NCBI GenBank assembly: GCA_039194995.1
Contig: JBCCVR010000011.1
Coordinates: 1 to 64,000, forward strand
Length of the DNA: 64,000 nucleotides
Direction of reading: 5' to 3'
From: CCY15215 sp039194995
GTDB taxonomy: Bacteria > Cyanobacteriota > Cyanobacteriia > Cyanobacteriales > Spirulinaceae
Position numbers and translations under genes: made by a program. Of the stretch, positions 53,422 through 63,100 are shown piece by piece. Numbering within the stretch: position 1 is the stretch's first letter; every line of letters begins with the position of its first letter. Under the pieces are notes generated by a model. The model was not told the DNA's origin. It worked only from the letters and a program-made list of their open reading frames with translations, and did not search any database.

Positions 53422-56400
53422 AAGAAGAAAAGATGCCCAAATATCAAGTCGGTGGCTGTTTGCCTGCGGATGCACCTAGTTATGTAGAACGTTCTGCGGA
53501 TAGCGAACTTTACGGGTTAGTGAAAGCGGGCGAATATTGTTACGTTTTGAACTCGCGTCAGATGGGTAAATCTAGCTTGCGCGTGCGAACGATGCAGAGG
53601 TTACAAGCTGATGATATCGCTTGTGCCAATCTCGATATTACCATGTTAGGGACTCAAAAAATCTCCCTAGAAAAGTGGTATGGTGCATTAATTAAAAGTC
53701 TGATTAATAATTTAGAGCTAGGCGATTTCGATTCTCGGTTTTGGTGGAGAGAGCGCAAAGAAGTTTCGCCCGTTTCTTGTTTTGAGGAATTTATAGAAAC
53801 TATTTTATTATACCGTACTCCTCAACAAATTGTAATTTTTATTGATGAAATTGATAGTGTGCTACAAGTAGATTTTAAAGATGATTTCTTTGCGTTAATC
53901 CGAGGATGCTATAATAAACGCGCAGACAATTTCAATTATAAGCGTCTGAGTTTTGTTCTCTTGGGAGTTGCCGCACCTTGCGATTTAATTCACGAATCTC
54001 ATCGCACGCCTTTTAATATCGGTCGTTCTATTGAATTACAAGGTTTTCAAGTTGGAGAAGTCGAACCTCTCGCTCGTGGTTTACAACGGAAAGCAGACGA
54101 TCCCGATGCTGTGTTACGAGAAGTATTAGCATGGACGGGAGGACATCCTTTTTTAACACAAAAACTCTGTTGGTCTCTCGATCGCTCTCATGGTTATATT
54201 GAGAAAGGAACTGAAGCCAAACAGATCGAAAAGGCGATCGCAGCACACATTTTTGCCAATTGGGAGTTATACGACGAACCCGAACATTTTAAAACAATCC
54301 GCGATCGTATTTTGAGAAATAAGCTCTATACGGGACGGCTTTTAGGATTGTATGGCGAAATTTTGCAGGATGGGAAGATTGCCAGTGATAATAGCTACGA
54401 GCAAATATTATTGCGATTGTCGGGTTTAGTGGTCAAAAAACAAGAATATCTCAAGGTTTACAATCGCATTTATGAAAATATTTTCGATTTATATTGGGTT
54501 GAAAAAGAATTAGAAGCATTGCGTCCTTATGGAGAAGCATTTCGAGCGTGGAAAGTATCGGGATGTCGAGATGAATCTCGTTTATTGAGAGGTCAGGCAT
54601 TATATGATGCTCTTAATTGGGCTAAAGGTAAAAGTTTAAGCGATGGCGATCGAGAGTTTTTATCCGCATCTCAAGAAATAGACAAACAACTGGTTCTCGA
54701 ACACGCCAACGAAATTTTAGTTAAAGCACAGAAACAAGCCAGTCGAATTAGTAAACAATCAAGTCGAATTATATCTCTTAGTGTTTTTGCTTTGGGGATA
54801 ATTTCTATAATTGCAGTAATTATCAGTTTTAAAAGTCGTTCTGCTGTTCGGCAGTTACAAGTAGTACGAGAAAAGCAAGAAAAAAGCGAACAAATATTAG
54901 TAGATACAATTAATGACAGAAATAAACTGCTTGACAAGAATAATATTTTGTTTGAAGAAATCAATCGGAAAAACAAAAAACTTAATGAATTGCAACAAGC
55001 TCAGGCACAAACTAAATTAGAATTTGAGACTCAGTATCGTGAACTCACAAAAAAATCAAAATTTGCTCAAAATCAGTTAGAAATAAATAATAGAAAAATA
55101 ACTTCTAAAAATATACAGCTTAATGAAATTAACGAAAGAAATCAGCAGATGAAACAAGAATTAACTAATGCTCGAGTTCGGCAGAGGCACAAACAACAAG
55201 AATTAAAATCTCTCGAAAGAGAATACGATCGCATCCAGCAACAAGATAACGATACAAAAAGACAATTACAGCAAACTCGGGACAAATACAATGAAATTCG
55301 TCAAAAGCTCGATTTAGCGATTGATTTTTTGAATCTTCATATTTTTGATAAATTTGATCAAGATGAAAGATTTCTAGAGAATGCTCATTCAGATAATACC
55401 AAATTAGAATTTGGACTAAATCCAAATATAACCCTAACAAATCTAGATGAAAGTATACTAGAAGAGACAATGCTTTCAGAGACATCTCAAAACAGTAGAC
55501 ATTTTTTGCTTGCTCATGCCGATCTTCGTGTAGAGAGCAACAGACAGGGATTAGAAAGGCAGAATGATTTTGATAGCAAAGACCCTCAATTTATAGGAGA
55601 GTTGAGAGATATAAATCTATTAGACAATAATAATTTAATTGAAATACAGAAAAGTTCTGTTAATTTTAAATCATCTTTAAAATGTATTGAACTAGGAGAA
55701 AAAAGTTCTCAAGTCAAAGAAATTCAAGAAAAACTTAGAACCCAAGAGTTTTATAGTGGTGCTATCACATCATACTTTGACAAAGATACTGAATTCTTTG
55801 TTAAAGAATTTCAAAAAGAACGAGGTTTGAATGCTAATGGGAAAGTATGTACTGAAACAATGGAAGAGTTAGAAAAAGATGCTGCTCAAACAAACACTGT
55901 TCATTTGAGAGTATCCGATATAGCAGGAGTATTAGGGCTAGGTGATATTTTTGAAGAGTTTAATGAAGGCGATCGCAATAGAGGTAGTATAGTCCCTGAC
56001 TCTACTCTTGGTAGTGAAAGGACGGTTGTAGTTTCTAATGACAGATTCGATAATGAACTTATGGAGCTTATTCAAGGAGGAGCATTACGAGATAATCAAA
56101 TCCTTCTCAGTTTCCAAAAATTTAACGTACAAGAAGTACAAAGTACGACAACTCGCTTAGGTATTTGGAGCGATTCACAAGTTAACCATATCGGCTTAGG
56201 TCAAGGAGATGGAGGTAATCTTACGATCCATGCCGAACAGTTGAATATTCGAGAAGGTGAAAAAGTAATAGTAGAAGCGTTTGGCACGGGCCACGCTGGC
56301 CATCTTAGTATTAATGTGGGAGATATCCGTGTCAACACTACTACCAACACTGGAAAAGCAGGAGATATTATCTTAACAACTCCTCATTTAACCATAGAAG

Positions 56401-57524
56401 AATCTGCCAGTATTACAACAACCGCTACTTCCCAAGAAGAAGGTGGAAGCAATAATATTAACGCCGCACAAATCCACCTTGCAGGGACAATGGGAATATT
56501 TGCCGAAACTCAAGGACAAGTCCCCGCAGGTACTCTCACTCTACACCCCAATGATAACAAAATCGATCTCGATATAAACGTCCAGCAAGGCTCGCAAATA
56601 TTCGCATCGGGTACAATTCAAGTAGAAGCAGAAACCACGATCTCCGTTGAGAGCCAAGGAACAGGAATAGGGGGAAATATCGAAATTCAAGGCAATCTCA
56701 TCGATCTCAACAACAGTCAAATAATCGCCGAAACCCACAGTACCCAAGGTGGAAACATTGAACTTACGGTGAAAGACCGTATCCTGATGCGTCACGGAAG
56801 CCAAATCTCCACTATTGCCGGAACTGCACAAGCTGGAGGAAATGGCGGTGATATCACTATCAATGCCGAAAATGGCTTTATTGTGGGTTCTCCTCCAGAA
56901 AACAACGACATTACTAAAAATACTTTTGAAGGGAACGGAGGAAATATTGATATTACTGCTCAAGAAATCTTTGGTGTAAGATTTCGCGATCGCCTCACCA
57001 CAAATAATGATATTATCGCCAGTTCTGAATTTGGACTTAAGGGAACGGTGAATCTCAATACTTCTGAAATAGATCCTACCAACGGTCTTGCCAATCTTCC
57101 TAGTAGTTCTGAATTAGAAGTTAACAATACAATTCAGAACACAAATATTGAACACAAAAATAGCGATCTTTCTACTATTGAAAGCTACCAAAGGCAAAGT
57201 TCATCGTCTATTCAAGGAATAGGAGGTGCTCCTGATAACCCAGATGATGTGCTGATTGCGGAAATAGATAGCGAATTTATTCCACTCGATGAGCTTGAAG
57301 TCGATGGTCTTATAGCAAATAACCTCGATAGAATTAGTACAATTAGTTGTATTCCAATATTATTAGGTATAGAAAACTTCTCTGAAAATATCCAAAATTG
57401 TCAGATTCGCGAACTCCAGAAATGGCTAAAAGATCGCAATTTTTATCGTGGTCTTATTAACGGTATTTGGAATGAAGAACTCCGAGAAGGAATCGAGAAA
57501 TTTAAACGCTATCACAGCCTGTAA
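53418..57524 (+). CDS. AAA-like ATPase fused through a membrane span to peptidoglycan-binding and haemagglutinin modules
   Basis: A 1368-residue single frame. Residues 8-370: AAA_35-type ATPase with Walker A NSRQMGKSS (45-53), Walker B IVIFIDEID (138-146), WTGGHPFLTQKL (239-250). 451-471: one membrane span. 475-640: long coiled coil. 753-820: PG_binding_1-like domain (SSQVKEIQEKLRTQEFYSG). 857-925: remnant of the two-partner-secretion N-domain (IVPDSTLGSERTVV; GGALRDNQILLSFQKFNV). 926-1228: beta-helix strands ending in the usual haemagglutinin C-terminal block (GNGGNIDITAQEIFG). 1310-1366: second PG-binding-like segment (IRELQKWLKDRNFYRGL). Expected topology: ATPase inside, the rest in the periplasm. 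There is no signal peptide. The beta-helix half is AT-rich like the rest. Function unknown. Confidence 0.85.
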   Translation: MKEEKMPKYQVGGCLPADAPSYVERSADSELYGLVKAGEYCYVLNSRQMGKSSLRVRTMQRLQADDIACANLDITMLGTQKISLEKWYGALIKSLINNLELGDFDSRFWWRERKEVSPVSCFEEFIETILLYRTPQQIVIFIDEIDSVLQVDFKDDFFALIRGCYNKRADNFNYKRLSFVLLGVAAPCDLIHESHRTPFNIGRSIELQGFQVGEVEPLARGLQRKADDPDAVLREVLAWTGGHPFLTQKLCWSLDRSHGYIEKGTEAKQIEKAIAAHIFANWELYDEPEHFKTIRDRILRNKLYTGRLLGLYGEILQDGKIASDNSYEQILLRLSGLVVKKQEYLKVYNRIYENIFDLYWVEKELEALRPYGEAFRAWKVSGCRDESRLLRGQALYDALNWAKGKSLSDGDREFLSASQEIDKQLVLEHANEILVKAQKQASRISKQSSRIISLSVFALGIISIIAVIISFKSRSAVRQLQVVREKQEKSEQILVDTINDRNKLLDKNNILFEEINRKNKKLNELQQAQAQTKLEFETQYRELTKKSKFAQNQLEINNRKITSKNIQLNEINERNQQMKQELTNARVRQRHKQQELKSLEREYDRIQQQDNDTKRQLQQTRDKYNEIRQKLDLAIDFLNLHIFDKFDQDERFLENAHSDNTKLEFGLNPNITLTNLDESILEETMLSETSQNSRHFLLAHADLRVESNRQGLERQNDFDSKDPQFIGELRDINLLDNNNLIEIQKSSVNFKSSLKCIELGEKSSQVKEIQEKLRTQEFYSGAITSYFDKDTEFFVKEFQKERGLNANGKVCTETMEELEKDAAQTNTVHLRVSDIAGVLGLGDIFEEFNEGDRNRGSIVPDSTLGSERTVVVSNDRFDNELMELIQGGALRDNQILLSFQKFNVQEVQSTTTRLGIWSDSQVNHIGLGQGDGGNLTIHAEQLNIREGEKVIVEAFGTGHAGHLSINVGDIRVNTTTNTGKAGDIILTTPHLTIEESASITTTATSQEEGGSNNINAAQIHLAGTMGIFAETQGQVPAGTLTLHPNDNKIDLDINVQQGSQIFASGTIQVEAETTISVESQGTGIGGNIEIQGNLIDLNNSQIIAETHSTQGGNIELTVKDRILMRHGSQISTIAGTAQAGGNGGDITINAENGFIVGSPPENNDITKNTFEGNGGNIDITAQEIFGVRFRDRLTTNNDIIASSEFGLKGTVNLNTSEIDPTNGLANLPSSSELEVNNTIQNTNIEHKNSDLSTIESYQRQSSSSIQGIGGAPDNPDDVLIAEIDSEFIPLDELEVDGLIANNLDRISTISCIPILLGIENFSENIQNCQIRELQKWLKDRNFYRGLINGIWNEELREGIEKFKRYHSL

Positions 57525-57623
57525 AAATTGAGTTAAAATATACACCAACTAGATATTTTCTGCTTGTTAGGGATACCGAAGAGTGTCTGGATTTTCTGCC
57601 TAGCGATCGCCCTGCTTTGAACC

Positions 57624-58487
57624 ATGAAAACAGATAGCATATTTTACCAACTCTTTCAAACCTTTCCCACCTTGCTTTTTGAACTCATGGGAGAAACCGC
57701 AAAGCGAGGGAACGAATATCAATTTCTATCTCAAGAAGTCAAAGAACTGTCGAGACGCTTTGACGGCTTATTTTTGCCCCCCTCGACATCCAAAGAAGAC
57801 CCCATCTATTTCGTTGAAGTCCAAATTCAAAGCAAAGAGGACTTTTATTGGCGTTTCTTTGCCGAGATTTTCGTTTATTTGGGACAGTACCAACCCGAAC
57901 AAGATTGGCGTGCAGTTGCCTTATTTAGCAATCGCAAAGCCGATCCGGGATTGCCTCGCGCCTATCGTAGCCTGAAACAAAGCCAACAGCTAAAAGTTCT
58001 GTATCTCGATGAAATCAAAGCCAAAGAAGGAAGTTCTCTCGGCTTGGAAATCGTGGAATTGCTAATGAGAAAAGAGAAAGAAGTGAGAGATGCAGTGATT
58101 CCCACCCAAGAGTTACTGGAAAAAGCGAGAAAAACCTTAGATAATCCCGCCTTGCAACAAAAAGTATTAGAATTGATAGAAACCGTGCTGGTCTATAAAT
58201 TTACCGCCTTGAGTCGTCAGGAGTTAGAAGCCATGTTTGGATTGGAAGAATTAAAACAAACCCGTTATTTTCAGGAAGTCGGTGCAGAATTCGAGCAGCG
58301 AGGATTCGATCGCGGCGAACAACAGGGATTTGAGCGCGGCGAACAACAAGGAATCAAACAAGGCAAACTCGAATCCATTCCCAGATTATTAGCGATCAAC
58401 CTGACAATCGAGCAAATTGCCACAGCTTTGGATTTGAAGGTCGAGGACATTCAAAATGCTATTCAAAATCAAGAGAATGATTCTTAA
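57624..58487 (+). CDS. Rpn/DUF2887-like PD-(D/E)XK nuclease-family protein
   Basis: A 287-residue protein. FYQLFQTFPTLLFELMG at the start, RRFDGLFLPPS (catalytic Asp) and YFVEVQIQSKEDFY (E-x-Q in the position of E-x-K) are the pattern of the Rpn/DUF2887 group of PD-(D/E)XK proteins, long labelled putative transposases and linked to recombination-promoting nucleases. The tail repeats RGEQQGFERGEQQG, as usual in this family. Cyanobacteria carry many copies, often beside mobile or variable DNA. Cytosolic. Confidence 0.85.
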   Translation: MKTDSIFYQLFQTFPTLLFELMGETAKRGNEYQFLSQEVKELSRRFDGLFLPPSTSKEDPIYFVEVQIQSKEDFYWRFFAEIFVYLGQYQPEQDWRAVALFSNRKADPGLPRAYRSLKQSQQLKVLYLDEIKAKEGSSLGLEIVELLMRKEKEVRDAVIPTQELLEKARKTLDNPALQQKVLELIETVLVYKFTALSRQELEAMFGLEELKQTRYFQEVGAEFEQRGFDRGEQQGFERGEQQGIKQGKLESIPRLLAINLTIEQIATALDLKVEDIQNAIQNQENDS

Positions 58488-58593
58488 ATGAGATCGACTA
58501 TTAGCATGGGGGAAGTGGGAACATCAGCTTGTGTAGCGATCGCCATACAATTTCCCCTTTCTACAATAAACTGCCTCGCGATCGCAGCGATCG

Positions 58594-59487
58594 TTAATAG
58601 GGTTTGCGTCCGATAATATTTCCGGGAGGATCGTAATTACAAACCCAAACTTCGCGATTATTATTCCTCGCCATCGCACACCCAACTTCTCGGGTGCTTT
58701 CCCAAACCACTTGGGTATAGTGACCGCACATTTTACCGGGTTGGCAGCTATTATTATTGTAGTTATAATCTTGTACCTCATTTCCCCACATATCCACCAC
58801 TCGTTCCGGGCTTAATTGTTGTCCCGAAGCAGCAGCGAGATTTTCCCCATAGGGTGGATTTTGGCGGTGTTCGAACTTATTTTCTCGCAATAGCTTATTC
58901 GCCCATTCTTGCGCGTAATTTGCGAGTGTCGGCGACCATTGTAAATGCGGCACATTTACCGTATCTCGCCATTTATTATGCGCGTTAAGCATTTGTTCAA
59001 TTCCTGTCTGACTGGCAAGATCGTAAACATTGGTGGCAATTCCTCGCTGTCGTGCTTGTTCTAAAGTCAAAATGCGATCGCGGGTGACTCCTGATTCTGT
59101 CGAGCCATTGGCAGTATAAGACAGACTATACTCTTCCCCGGTGGAACTCTGCCAGCGCCAACCCGTAAGAATGGCTTCCTGCCATTGTCCCTGTTTTTGG
59201 ACGTAGACGGGACTGCCATCGAGAGGGATAGTCGGACTTTGTGCCATCAGATTGCGATTGAATAAATTATTGCTTAAATTATTGTTAATCTTCTTCTCTG
59301 AGTGAATATCTGCGACTGTTTGCGTCGGCGATCGCATCTCCTCAGATTGAGTTAAACTCGGCTGGCTAAAACCGGGCATCATTTTCCCCAGAGATTGCCA
59401 GTTTAAATCGCGGGAAGTCGCAGCGACTTTCAACATACTCGCGAGGGTTAAAATAGAGAGGGGAATTAAGATTTTTTGTAGTGCCAT
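58594..59487 (-). CDS. CAP (SCP/PR-1) domain protein, exported
   Basis: A 297-residue protein starting MALQKILIPLSILTLASML, a signal peptide or anchor. Residues ~95-160 resemble a small beta-rich module (GQWQEAILTGWRWQSSTGEEYSL). Residues 170-297 are a CAP domain: LNAHNKWRD, YGENLAAASG, CGHYTQVVWEST and VCNYDPPGN, with the His/Glu residues of the CAP cavity. CAP proteins are secreted and often bind lipids or act in cell-wall or stress biology. It is encoded opposite to its neighbours. The start at 59517 is possible but the ATG at 59487 is better. Confidence 0.88.
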   Translation of the reverse strand: MALQKILIPLSILTLASMLKVAATSRDLNWQSLGKMMPGFSQPSLTQSEEMRSPTQTVADIHSEKKINNNLSNNLFNRNLMAQSPTIPLDGSPVYVQKQGQWQEAILTGWRWQSSTGEEYSLSYTANGSTESGVTRDRILTLEQARQRGIATNVYDLASQTGIEQMLNAHNKWRDTVNVPHLQWSPTLANYAQEWANKLLRENKFEHRQNPPYGENLAAASGQQLSPERVVDMWGNEVQDYNYNNNSCQPGKMCGHYTQVVWESTREVGCAMARNNNREVWVCNYDPPGNIIGRKPY

Positions 59488-59623
59488 AGTGAAGCGTCTG
59501 CAATTGTTCCGACTCAATAAGATTGTTCGATCTTAGCGTACTTTTCTCATGACGATCGCGCTATTGTTTTTGTTGCCTAAAAAATAAATCTCTTTTTAAC
59601 AATTCAGATTTTGAGGAGTCTCA

Positions 59624-60100
59624 ATGCCATTTCAAATCGATTTAGAACAGTTAAATGTGCTTTTTCACCATGCCGAAAAAACATATCCAGAAGAATGCTG
59701 CGGCATTATTTTAGGTAGAATCACCGACATGGTTAAGGTCGTTCTCGATCTCCTTCCCACTGAAAATACTTGGGATGAAGCATTAGCCAAAGATTTACCA
59801 AAAATCGCCGATATTCCCGCTCGCGACGAGAAAAAAGAAAAGAATTTTTTCATTGCCCCAGAAGAGATTTTAAGCGCGCAAAAAGAAGCCAGAAATCGCA
59901 ATGCGATCGTTTTGGGATTCTATCACTCTCATCCCGATGCACCCGCCATCCCGTCTGAATTCGATCGCGCGATCGCTTGGCCGGATTATTCTTATCTCAT
60001 TGTTGCGATCGCTGAAGGAAAAGCAAAAGAAGTGAAAAGTTGGCAACTCGACCAAGATCGAAAATTTCAGCTAGAGAATATCAAAATAATAGAAAAATAA
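59624..60100 (+). CDS. JAMM (M67) metallopeptidase
   Basis: A 158-residue JAB1/MPN metalloprotease. The zinc and catalytic residues are complete: E23/E24 in YPEECCGIILG, H101 and H103 in FYHSHPDAP, S111 and D114 in IPSEFD. Bacterial M67 enzymes of this size usually release small ubiquitin-like sulphur carriers such as ThiS or MoaD from C-terminal extensions. No such substrate gene is adjacent. It lies upstream of the CHAT-domain gene on the same strand, 78 nt away with a separate promoter. Confidence 0.9.
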   Translation: MPFQIDLEQLNVLFHHAEKTYPEECCGIILGRITDMVKVVLDLLPTENTWDEALAKDLPKIADIPARDEKKEKNFFIAPEEILSAQKEARNRNAIVLGFYHSHPDAPAIPSEFDRAIAWPDYSYLIVAIAEGKAKEVKSWQLDQDRKFQLENIKIIEK

Positions 60101-60117
60101 GAAACCACCTGAAGATA

Positions 60118-60147
60118 TTGACAATTCGAGTCGAATCGAGTTACAGT
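60118..60147 (+). promoter_or_regulatory. Candidate sigma-70-type promoter with dyad in the spacer
   Basis: TTGACA at 60118-60123 and TACAGT at 60142-60147 are separated by 18 nt, close to consensus, 32 nt before the start codon. Between the boxes ATTCG (60124-60128) and CGAAT (60132-60136) form an inverted repeat, a possible repressor site. Sequence match only. Confidence 0.45.
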
Positions 60148-60178
60148 GAGAATAAAATAAGTTTTATTCAATAAATTT

Positions 60179-63100
60179 ATGTTGTTTCGTTTATATCATT
60201 ATCGTAGCAGACTATTAATTTTATCTCTCATTGGTTGGCTATCTTGGCAAAATATCGGTGACATCGCTCGTGCTAATCCTATTGTTCCCGCAGAGGACAA
60301 TACGGGAACGATAGTCACCTCAAACGGAACGAGCTACGATATTAGCGGTGGTATCCGATCTTCAGACGGTATTAACCTATTCCATAGCTTCGAACAGTTT
60401 GGTTTGAATCCTACAGAAATTGCCAATTTTCTCGCTCAACCCAATCTTGAAAATATTCTGGCTCGTATCAGTGGTGGCACTCCCTCCATTATTAACGGTT
60501 TAATTCAGGTAACGGGGGGCAATGCTCACCTTTATTTAATGAATCCAGCAGGGATTATTTTCGGCTCTGGCGCGAGTTTAAACGTTACGGGAGACTTTTT
60601 CGCCACAACAGCGACAGGTATTGGATTTGAGAATGGAAACTGGTTTCAAACATCAGGAAAAAACACCTATGAGTCTCTACTCGGAACGCCTGCTCGATTT
60701 GCTTTCGATCTTCCTCAACCCGCTCCTATTATTAATGCAGGAAATCTTGCCACAAGCCCCGGAAATAATATCGCTTTGTTAGGGGGAAATGTCCTCAATC
60801 TGGGAACGATTTTCGCTGAATCGGGTAATATTATTATCGGGGCAATTCCGGGAACAAATTGGGTGAAAATTTCTCATGCAGGGAGTTTGTTAAGTTTAGA
60901 AGTTCCTACAGAAGCGATCGCGACAGGATTTAATCCCCTCCAGTTACCGGAATTATTAACAACTCCAGAAGTTAGAGCGGCGATCGCGCCAGAGCAGAGA
61001 GAGGGAATATCCTCATTTTCCCTAAACTTAGGCGAAGTATCTATTGCCGGACAAATCAGAGGAAAAGAGGTACATCTCGCTGCCAGTGAAATCCAGATTC
61101 TCCCCAGTGAAACGCCTTTAATTCAAGGAGAAGGATTGGACAGTGCGAAGAGTGTCACCTTATTTCCTCAAACAGCAGAAGATTCCTTTGTTTCCGTGTT
61201 TATTGATGCCACGATATCGGATTATCAAACTTTGCTTTATGGAGGGAGATCGGGAACGCGGAGTATGGCGATCGGGCGAGAAGAAAATGGCATTGCAGCG
61301 ATTGGGGAAGAGCTATCTCGCTTAGAAATAGCAGGAAAGACAGTAGAGGAAGTTCATATCGTATCCGAAGGAAATGCGGGGAATTTTTGGTTGGGAAATG
61401 CGTTTGTGAGTGGAGAAAACTTTGAGGAATATCGGGAAGAGTTTGCCCGTTGGCGCAGTGCATTGGGAGTGAATGCCGATATATTGCTATACAGTTGCTT
61501 TACGGCATTAGGAGAAGTGGGAGATGTTTTGTTAAATAATATCGCCAGAGAAACGAGAGCAGATGTAGCAGCATCAACGAATTTAACGGGGAATGGGAGT
61601 TTAGGAGGAGATTGGGTTTTCGAGAAACAAATCGGGGAGATCGAAGCCAATCTTGCATTTACCGATTCGGCATTGAATGCCTATATGAATACTTTAGATA
61701 TATTGACAGTAACGAGCAGTGCTGATAGTGGTTCGGGCACGTTAAGAAATACAATCGCTAATGCTGTTAATAGCGATGAAATTCGTTTCAGTTCTAATAT
61801 GAATATTTTTCTGAATTCGGCTCTTGAAATTGATAATAAAACATTAACAATTGATGGCGAAACGAATACTATTATTTTAGATGGACAGAGCAACGATCGT
61901 ATATTTGAAATTGATAATAATGCCTCCGTTACCCTCAATAATTTAACCATTCAAAATGGACGAGAAGCATCGGATGAAGGGGGAGGTATTTATATAAAAG
62001 ATAGTAATTTAACAATTAATAATAGTATCATTACAGGCAATAGCTCTGTGGATGATGGAGGTGGTATCTTCATCAAAGAGAGTACCGCAACCATTAATAA
62101 TAGTACGATTTCTGGAAATGCAATTAGTGACAGTAATACTCATGGTGGTGGAATTGCCAGCCAAAATAGCATGCTAACCGTTGAGAGTAGTATAATATCG
62201 GGAAATTCTGCCGTAGGAGGTTCGCGATCGGGAGGGGGCATTTCCATCAGAAATAGTGATGCAACTATCTCAAATACGACGATATCTAACAATTCTGCTG
62301 GCGGAAATGGGGGAGGGATGTTTCTGGATAAAGGGACTGTTACGATCGAAAACAGTACCATTTCTCAAAACTCCAGCGATTCTGATGGAGGAGGAATTAG
62401 ACTGAATAAAGAAAATTCAGTCACGATCGAAAATGTAACGATATCGGGGAATTCTGCTAATACTAATGGAGGGGGCATTGATTTCGATAGTCAAAGTGAC
62501 GATTTGTCGTTGTCGATAATCAATTCCACTATTTTTGAAAATAGTGCGGGTGGAGAAGGAGGCGGAATTTATATGCAGAATAGTGGCGGTGGTTCAGCAA
62601 ATGTCGAGATTTTAAATAGTATTATCGTGGGTAATAGTGCGGGTAATTCAGCAACCCATGATACGATAGACGATAACAATATTACGATCGCGGATCGCGG
62701 TTATAATTTCATCGGCGTTGATGGTACGGGAGACTTTACCAATAGCAATACGCGCGTTGGTATCGATACGACGGATCTCAATCTTTCCGCATTGGGAAAT
62801 TATGGCGGTTCGACTCAAACCCATGCTTTATTACCGGGAAGTATCGCGATCGATGCCGGAACTTCTGCGGATGCACCCAGTGTCGATCAACGCGGATTAA
62901 ATCGCGGAATCGTTGATATCGGTGCATTTGAAGTAAATGCAGATTTAGGAGTAACCTCGAGCGTCGATCGTGCGGTGACTTTCATCGGGGATACCGTTAC
63001 CGTAACCCTCGATTTAACCAATGGAGGACCCGACGCTGTAGGAAATATCAATCTTGAAGTTTCTTTTCCGAGCGGAGTACAATTAACGGGTTTTCTGCCC

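Noticed and set aside
57624..58487. Insertion sequence at the Rpn-like gene
   Set aside because: Family members are often labelled transposases, but I see no terminal inverted repeats or target duplications around it.
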